A stretch of DNA of 9,210 bases, taken from assembly GCF_001594145.1 (NCBI RefSeq), contig NZ_LVCF01000011.1, positions 1 through 9,210 on the forward strand. Reading direction: 5' to 3'. Positions 5,656 to 9,210 of the stretch are shown here, one piece after another; position 1 is the stretch's first letter, and the number at the start of each line of letters is the position of its first letter. Source of the DNA: Branchiibius sp. NY16-3462-2. Its GTDB lineage: Bacteria > Actinomycetota > Actinomycetes > Actinomycetales > Dermatophilaceae. The notes beneath the pieces are model-generated. The model did not search any database and was not told where the DNA came from. It saw only the letters and a program-made list of their open reading frames with translations. The position numbers and the translations under genes were made by a program.

Positions 5656-6089
5656 CAGATGCCGAGAGTGGTGGCAGCGTTGTTGACCCAGGCGGATTCG
5701 ACGCGGACGTAGGTGCCAACGGAGGCGGGGGAGCGGTGTCTGGTTTGATGCATGATCGCCCGGTCGCTGGCTCCGCGCAGGTGAGCGTGGGTGACGAACC
5801 CGGCGCGGTGGGAGTGCGCGGAGTAGCCGGTGGGGTCCAGGCCGGCCCTGGCTACAGCGCGTTGCACGATGGTGTTGATGGATTCGGGATGGAGCCGGCC
5901 GGGGCGTACGCGGTTACCGCGGGTGATCCCACGGAACACCGGCCCTTCGGTGATTCCTGCTTGTGAGAGCCAGGTACGGAGTGCGGTGACTGGGCAGTGT
6001 GCCGGGTTGGTGCCGAAGGGCAAAACGACCAGTTCGAGGTTGCCGTGCTGGTTGGTTTTGGAGTGACGCAGGCTGGCGACGAGTCCTAG
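5655..6089 (-). pseudogene. Tyrosine recombinase (phage integrase family), C-terminal catalytic fragment
   Basis: The minus strand encodes about 145 residues of a tyrosine site-specific recombinase catalytic domain. Visible active-site elements: the beta-hairpin lysine in LRHSKTNQHG, the HxxR box in YSAHSHRAGF, the second histidine in HQTRHRS and the nucleophile tyrosine in SVGTYVRVE near the C-terminus. The first catalytic arginine and the whole N-terminal core-binding domain are missing. The frame stays open to 6203, but those extra residues are encoded by the IS21 left end and are not recombinase. The interruption at about 6090 coincides with the IS end. Lacking the first arginine, the fragment cannot be catalytic. 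The missing half is not elsewhere in the window. Confidence 0.85.
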
Positions 6090-6095
6090 TGTCGA

Positions 6096-6141
6096 TGCCG
6101 TCTGAATACTGACCCCGTGGTGCCGACTGAAAGTTGACCCC
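6096..6141. repeat. IS21 left-end tandem repeats (transposase binding sites)
   Basis: Two imperfect direct repeats of 21 bp, 6096-6116 and 6121-6141, both beginning tgccg and ending tgacccc, with 17 of 21 positions identical and 25 bp from start to start. Multiple terminal repeats of this kind are characteristic of IS21-family ends and serve as IstA binding sites in known members. Confidence 0.75.
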
Positions 6142-6161
6142 TGTCTCGGCACTCTGGGCGG

Positions 6162-7454
6162 GTGATGAGTGTGGAGGACTGGGCGGAGATCCGCCGGTTG
6201 CATAACGGCGAGGGTGTGCCGATCAAGGAGATCGTCCGGTTGCTCGGGGTCTCCCGGAACACCGTGCGTGCGGCGCTACGCGCCGATCGGCCACTGGATT
6301 ATCAGCGACCGCCGAAAGGATCGCTGGTCGACACTGTGGAACCCGCGGTTCGGGCGCTGCTGGTCAGGTATCCGCGGATGCCAGCAACGGTGCTGGCCGA
6401 ACGCGTCGGGTGGCAACATTCCTCCTCGATCTTCCGGGCCCGGGTCGCGTTGATCCGCCCGGAGTACCTGGGCGTGGACCCGGTCGACCGCACCGAGTAC
6501 AACCCGGGCGAAATTGGGCAGTGTGACCTGTGGTTCCCCGCCACGAAGATCCCGGTCGGCGACGGCACGGCCCGGGTGCTGCCGGTGCTGGTGATGGCAC
6601 TGGGCTACTCGCGCACGATCAGCGCGGTGATGATCCCCTCCCGGCAGGCCGGCGACATCCTGGCCGGGATGTGGCAGCTTATCCACGGGTGGGGTCGGTG
6701 CCCGAAAACGCTGGTGTGGGACCGGGAAGCAGCGATCGGCGGCACCGGCCGCGTCAGCACATCGGCAGCCGCGTTCGCCGGAACCCTCGCCACCCGGATC
6801 AAGCTCGCGCCAGTGCGGGACCCGGAGTTCAAAGGCTTGGTCGAACGAGCGAACGGGTACCTGGAAACCTCGTTCCTACCCGGTCGCGAGTTCACCTCAC
6901 CACAGGACTTCAATGCGCAGTTGTCGCAGTGGCTTTCGGAGATGGCGAACAAGCGGACGGTGCGGTCGATTCAGGCTCGACCAGTGGATCGGTTCGAGGC
7001 CGATTACCAGGCGATGATTCCGTTACCGCCAGTCGTGCCGCCGATCGGGTTGGTGCAACGCATCCGCCTAGCACGGGACTACTACGTGCGCGTCGACACC
7101 AACTCCTACTCTGTCCACCCGAAGGTGATCGGCAAGTTCGTCGACGTCACCGCGTCCCTCACGAGGGTGCGCATGACGTGCGAGGGGGCCGTGGTCGCCG
7201 AGCATGACCGGTGCTGGGGCAAGCAGCAGATCCGCACCGATCCCGCCCATAAGGACGCCGCGCACCGGCTGCGGGTGGCCTACGCCCAAGCCGCCCGGAC
7301 CGGGATCCCGGTGCCTGGTGCACCTGGCACGGCCACCGTGCCGCCACAACATCACCGCGACGGGCACTCCGTCGCCCTACGCGCCCTACCGGACTACGAC
7401 GCCCTGTTCGGTGTCGACTTCACCACTGACCCGCCCGACCAGAAAGAAGGATGA
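6162..7454 (+). CDS. istA: IS21-family transposase IstA
   Basis: DDE transposase of 430 residues, a normal IstA length. The N-terminal helix-turn-helix is at about 15-42 (GEGVPIKEIVRLLGVSRNTV). The catalytic core shows D122 in IGQCDLWF, D187 in LVWDREAAIGG and E228 in FKGLVERANGYLETSF, followed by the C-terminal beta-barrel region (YYVRVDTNSYSVHPKVIGKF) typical of the family. The start may be GTG at 6162 or ATG at 6165. The frame is uninterrupted and all three catalytic residues are present, so the protein looks functional although the element lacks its right end. It ends with ATGATG overlap into istB. Confidence 0.93.
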   Translation: MMSVEDWAEIRRLHNGEGVPIKEIVRLLGVSRNTVRAALRADRPLDYQRPPKGSLVDTVEPAVRALLVRYPRMPATVLAERVGWQHSSSIFRARVALIRPEYLGVDPVDRTEYNPGEIGQCDLWFPATKIPVGDGTARVLPVLVMALGYSRTISAVMIPSRQAGDILAGMWQLIHGWGRCPKTLVWDREAAIGGTGRVSTSAAAFAGTLATRIKLAPVRDPEFKGLVERANGYLETSFLPGREFTSPQDFNAQLSQWLSEMANKRTVRSIQARPVDRFEADYQAMIPLPPVVPPIGLVQRIRLARDYYVRVDTNSYSVHPKVIGKFVDVTASLTRVRMTCEGAVVAEHDRCWGKQQIRTDPAHKDAAHRLRVAYAQAARTGIPVPGAPGTATVPPQHHRDGHSVALRALPDYDALFGVDFTTDPPDQKEG

Positions 7455-8350
7455 TGGCCACCACGACGAAGACCCGCGCACCCAGGACTGCTGCCGGGCC
7501 CACGACCGGGTCTGAACAACCCGATGCGGCTGGTGCCGCCAACGATTCACCACCATCGGTGGCAGCTGCCACTCGTCCGGCGGACGGTGTGCCCTCACAA
7601 CTGGCCTACCTCGCACGCGTGCTCAAAACGCCGACGATAGGTCGGGTGTGGGAGGAATTGGCCGACCAGGCCCGCGAAGCAAACTGGTCCCACGAGGAAT
7701 ACCTCGCCGCCGTCCTGGCCCGGCAGGTCGCCGACCGGGAGGCCGCCGGGACCACGATGCGGATCCGCACGGCGCACTTCCCGACCGTGAAAACCCTGGA
7801 GGACTTCAACCTCGACCACCTACCCTCGCTGCGGCGGGACGTGCTCGCGCACCTGGCCACCGGGATGTTCGTGCCGAAAGCGGAGAACGTGATCCTGCTC
7901 GGACCGCCCGGCATCGGCAAAACCCACCTGGCGATCGGCCTCGGTGTGAAGGCCGCCCAAGCCGGCTACTCCGTCTTGTTCGATACCGCGAACAACTGGA
8001 TCACCCGCCTCCAAACCGCCCACCGGTCAGGGCGACTTGAGGTTGAGTTGAAGAAGATCCGCCGCTACAAACTGATCATCATCGACGAAGTCGGATACAT
8101 CCCCTTCGACACCGACGCCGCGAACCTGTTCTTCCAGTTGGTGGCGTCCCGGTACGAGCAGGGGTCGATCATGGTCACCTCCAACCTGCCCTTCGGGCGG
8201 TGGGGCGAAACCTTCTCCGACGACGTCGTTGCCGCAGCGATGATCGACCGGCTCGTGCACCACGCCGAAGTCCTCACCCTCACCGGTGACTCCTACCGCA
8301 CCCGCCAACGCCGACAACTCCTCGCCAAAACCGACACTGCGACCGACTGA
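7451..8350 (+). CDS. istB: IS21-family helper ATPase IstB
   Basis: AAA+ ATPase of 299 residues related to DnaC, which assists IstA in target selection. Walker A is GPPGIGKT (151-158), Walker B LIIIDEVG (208-215), and the sensor-like segment TSNLPFGRW is at 243-251. The N-terminal 45 residues are an Ala/Thr/Pro-rich, probably disordered extension, making it somewhat longer than the usual roughly 250-residue IstB. The typical N-terminal helical domain (LAYLARVLKTPTIGRVWEEL) follows. The start is ATG 7451 or the adjacent ATG 7454, next to agaaagg. The C-terminus (YRTRQRRQLL) is of normal type, so the gene is complete. Confidence 0.93.
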   Translation: MMATTTKTRAPRTAAGPTTGSEQPDAAGAANDSPPSVAAATRPADGVPSQLAYLARVLKTPTIGRVWEELADQAREANWSHEEYLAAVLARQVADREAAGTTMRIRTAHFPTVKTLEDFNLDHLPSLRRDVLAHLATGMFVPKAENVILLGPPGIGKTHLAIGLGVKAAQAGYSVLFDTANNWITRLQTAHRSGRLEVELKKIRRYKLIIIDEVGYIPFDTDAANLFFQLVASRYEQGSIMVTSNLPFGRWGETFSDDVVAAAMIDRLVHHAEVLTLTGDSYRTRQRRQLLAKTDTATD

Positions 8351-8379
8351 CGGCCACTGCTCAATCCGACGTCAGGCAA

Positions 8380-9063
8380 TCACTCGGTCCAGCCCTCGAC
8401 TATGCGCGTTCGATTCCGCCACGTGGTGGCTCCTTCTCCGCCTGGTTCCCACCGCTCGGTGAAGGCTTCAAGCCAGCCACATCGGCGGATCATCTCCGCT
8501 CGACGGGCGTTCCATCCCGGCGTCCAGCCGTACTCCTGAAAGAACGCGGGCAGTTGTGACACTGCGTCGGGGTGATGCATCCGGATGATCCACTCGCACC
8601 AGGCGATGTCGGTGATCGCTTCGCCAGTGCCGCTGAATTCCCAGTCCAGCACAGCCGTGACGCGCTCATCATCGACATCGAACAACAGATTGTTGGGGCC
8701 GAAATCTCCATGCTGCACAACAACACCGTCCCCCGCTGCTGGATCGAGCATCCGTGGGTCAAGATCATGCAATCGCCGCAGTATCCGACCACACGCTGAC
8801 AACACGGCGGTGGCCCTGCCAGCGTCCATCAGGTCTTGCCCATGCTCACCCCCGACGAACTTTGTCAGGAGTTCACCCGGCCGCTGCCTCACAACCTGGG
8901 GCACCGGAAAATCGTCCTCGAGCGACGTCAGCGCGCGATACTCCGCAGCCTGCCGAACCTCGGCATCCGGTCCGGCATACAGCTTCCGAACGACCCCGCC
9001 GCTGTGCTCGGTCCAATTGGTGTACCCGTGCTTCACACCATTGAGCATGCCAGCGTCGACCAA
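8380..9063 (-). CDS. Aminoglycoside phosphotransferase (APH) family kinase-like protein
   Basis: Protein of 227 residues with the APH/choline-kinase fold: an N-terminal lobe HGYTNWTEHSGGVVRKLYAG with the probable ATP-binding lysine 27, the hinge region around LLTKFVGGEHG, the catalytic-loop motif VVQHGDFGPNNLLF (118-125 HGDFGPNN) and the metal-binding VLDWEFSG (140-145). Active-site residues are intact. The substrate cannot be inferred; many members are not antibiotic-resistance enzymes. It is on the short side for the family (often 240-300), but both ends look natural. The TTG start has ggagg 5 bp upstream, whereas ATG at 9048 lacks one. It converges on istB with a 29-bp gap, and its start is about 20 bp from an IS256-type end, so its original promoter has probably been displaced. 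Confidence 0.85.
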   Translation of the reverse strand: MVDAGMLNGVKHGYTNWTEHSGGVVRKLYAGPDAEVRQAAEYRALTSLEDDFPVPQVVRQRPGELLTKFVGGEHGQDLMDAGRATAVLSACGRILRRLHDLDPRMLDPAAGDGVVVQHGDFGPNNLLFDVDDERVTAVLDWEFSGTGEAITDIAWCEWIIRMHHPDAVSQLPAFFQEYGWTPGWNARRAEMIRRCGWLEAFTERWEPGGEGATTWRNRTRIVEGWTE

Positions 9064-9068
9064 GCGAT

Positions 9069-9073
9069 CCTCC
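9069..9073 (-). promoter_or_regulatory. Ribosome binding site supporting the TTG start of the APH-family gene
   Basis: On the minus strand this reads ggagg, 5 nt before the TTG at 9063-9061. An in-frame TAG lies 24 nt upstream of the TTG, so no longer form is possible. The site lies outside the presumed IS256 end (9084 onward), so translation signals survived the insertion. Confidence 0.6.
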
Positions 9074-9083
9074 GCGCCATCCC

Positions 9084-9110
9084 GGGACTATCCGAAATTC
9101 GGTGTTTCGG
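9084..9110. repeat. Probable terminal inverted repeat region of the IS256-family element
   Basis: The segment from gggactatccg to gtttcgg lies just beyond the transposase stop codon and before the next gene, where the IS end is expected. It contains the internal symmetry ccgaaa (9092-9097) and tttcgg (9105-9110). The partner repeat is outside the window, so the boundary is an inference from position and from the general form of such ends. Confidence 0.45.
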
Positions 9111-9119
9111 CCCTCATGG

Positions 9120-9210
9120 TTAGTACTGCTCTGCGGTGGGCCAGCGGCCTTCGAAGACGGTCGCGAACACGTTCAGTGCTGGCTTCCATCGCATGGTCCA
9201 TCGTGCCTGT
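9120..9210 (-). CDS. IS256-family (mutator-type) transposase, C-terminus, runs off window
   Basis: The last bases read on the minus strand give ARWTMRWKPALNVFATVF followed by EGRWPTAEQY and a TAA stop at 9122-9120. This is the typical end of IS256/mutator-type transposases (RWKPALNxFAxxFxxRxPxAExY). Only about 29 residues lie in the window, so integrity of the rest is unknown. The catalytic domain would be further right. It is transcribed leftward, toward the APH-family gene. Confidence 0.8.
   Translation of the reverse strand, partial: QARWTMRWKPALNVFATVFEGRWPTAEQY

Larger units (their letters stand above)
6090..8360 (+). mobile_element. IS21-family insertion sequence, left end present, right end missing
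   Basis: The element contains istA and istB in the standard order with a 4-bp overlap, and a left terminus with the internal direct repeats typical of the family. The left boundary is placed at the tg of 6090-6091 because recombinase similarity stops there. The right boundary is approximate. No sequence resembling the inverse of the left repeats (ggggtca near the end) occurs after istB, and an unrelated gene ends only 29 bp downstream. The copy therefore seems to have lost its right end by deletion or recombination and should not be mobile on its own. No target-site duplication can be identified. Confidence 0.8.

Noticed and set aside
6090..6203. Upstream 38 residues of the recombinase frame
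   Set aside because: Encoded by the IS21 left end repeats; not recombinase sequence.
8572..9123. Plus-strand ORFs opposite the APH-family gene
   Set aside because: They are shadows; the minus frame carries the HGDFGPNN and DWEFSG kinase motifs.
1..9210. CRISPR arrays, tRNA or rRNA genes
   Set aside because: No regularly spaced repeats, cloverleaf-like segments or rRNA-like conserved stretches were seen on either strand.

Overview
The window comes from a high-GC Gram-positive bacterium, most likely an actinomycete. The base composition, the frequent GTG/TTG starts and tight ATGA overlaps, the IS types and the Asp23/AmaP/DUF6286-type stress genes all point that way. I cannot name the genus from the sequence alone.

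Layout: (1) 1-130 is the broken 3' part of an IS1380-family transposase, followed by about 285 bp without a recognisable gene. (2) 416-1264 (-) encodes a long TetR-family repressor, divergent from (3) 1508-2371 (+), a PRC-barrel plus DUF2382 stress-type protein. A 27-bp near-perfect palindrome (1368-1394) lies between them, and its right half reappears just upstream of the next operon. (4) 2507-5347 (+) is a compact seven-gene operon of the actinobacterial Asp23/Gls24-AmaP envelope-stress type: Asp23 protein, short Asp23-like protein, small J-domain-like protein with an HPD motif, two-TM DUF2273-type peptide, second short Asp23-like protein, DUF6286-type membrane protein and AmaP-like membrane protein. 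Most genes overlap by 4-32 bp. Five of the seven products carry what looks like a diverged copy of the same Asp23-like module, two of them tethered to membrane hairpins. (5) 5348-5654 is non-coding and holds a perfect 13-bp-stem inverted repeat.

(6) From 5655 to the end the DNA is a mobile-element junction zone. The C-terminal catalytic half of a tyrosine recombinase (5655-6089, -) is cut off by the left end of an IS21-family element (6090 to about 8360) with istA and istB intact. The IS right end is absent. An aminoglycoside-phosphotransferase-fold kinase gene (8380-9063, -) follows tail-to-tail, and its start codon lies about 20 bp from the end of an IS256-family element whose transposase C-terminus runs off the window (9120-9210, -).

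Working model (inference): a stress-response island in which a small-ligand repressor controls the PRC-barrel gene and perhaps the Asp23 operon. The operon would build an oligomeric Asp23 scaffold anchored to the membrane by AmaP-like and DUF6286-like proteins, and the J-like protein could connect it to a DnaK chaperone. The block is bracketed by IS and integrase debris, which suggests an accessory or rearranged region.
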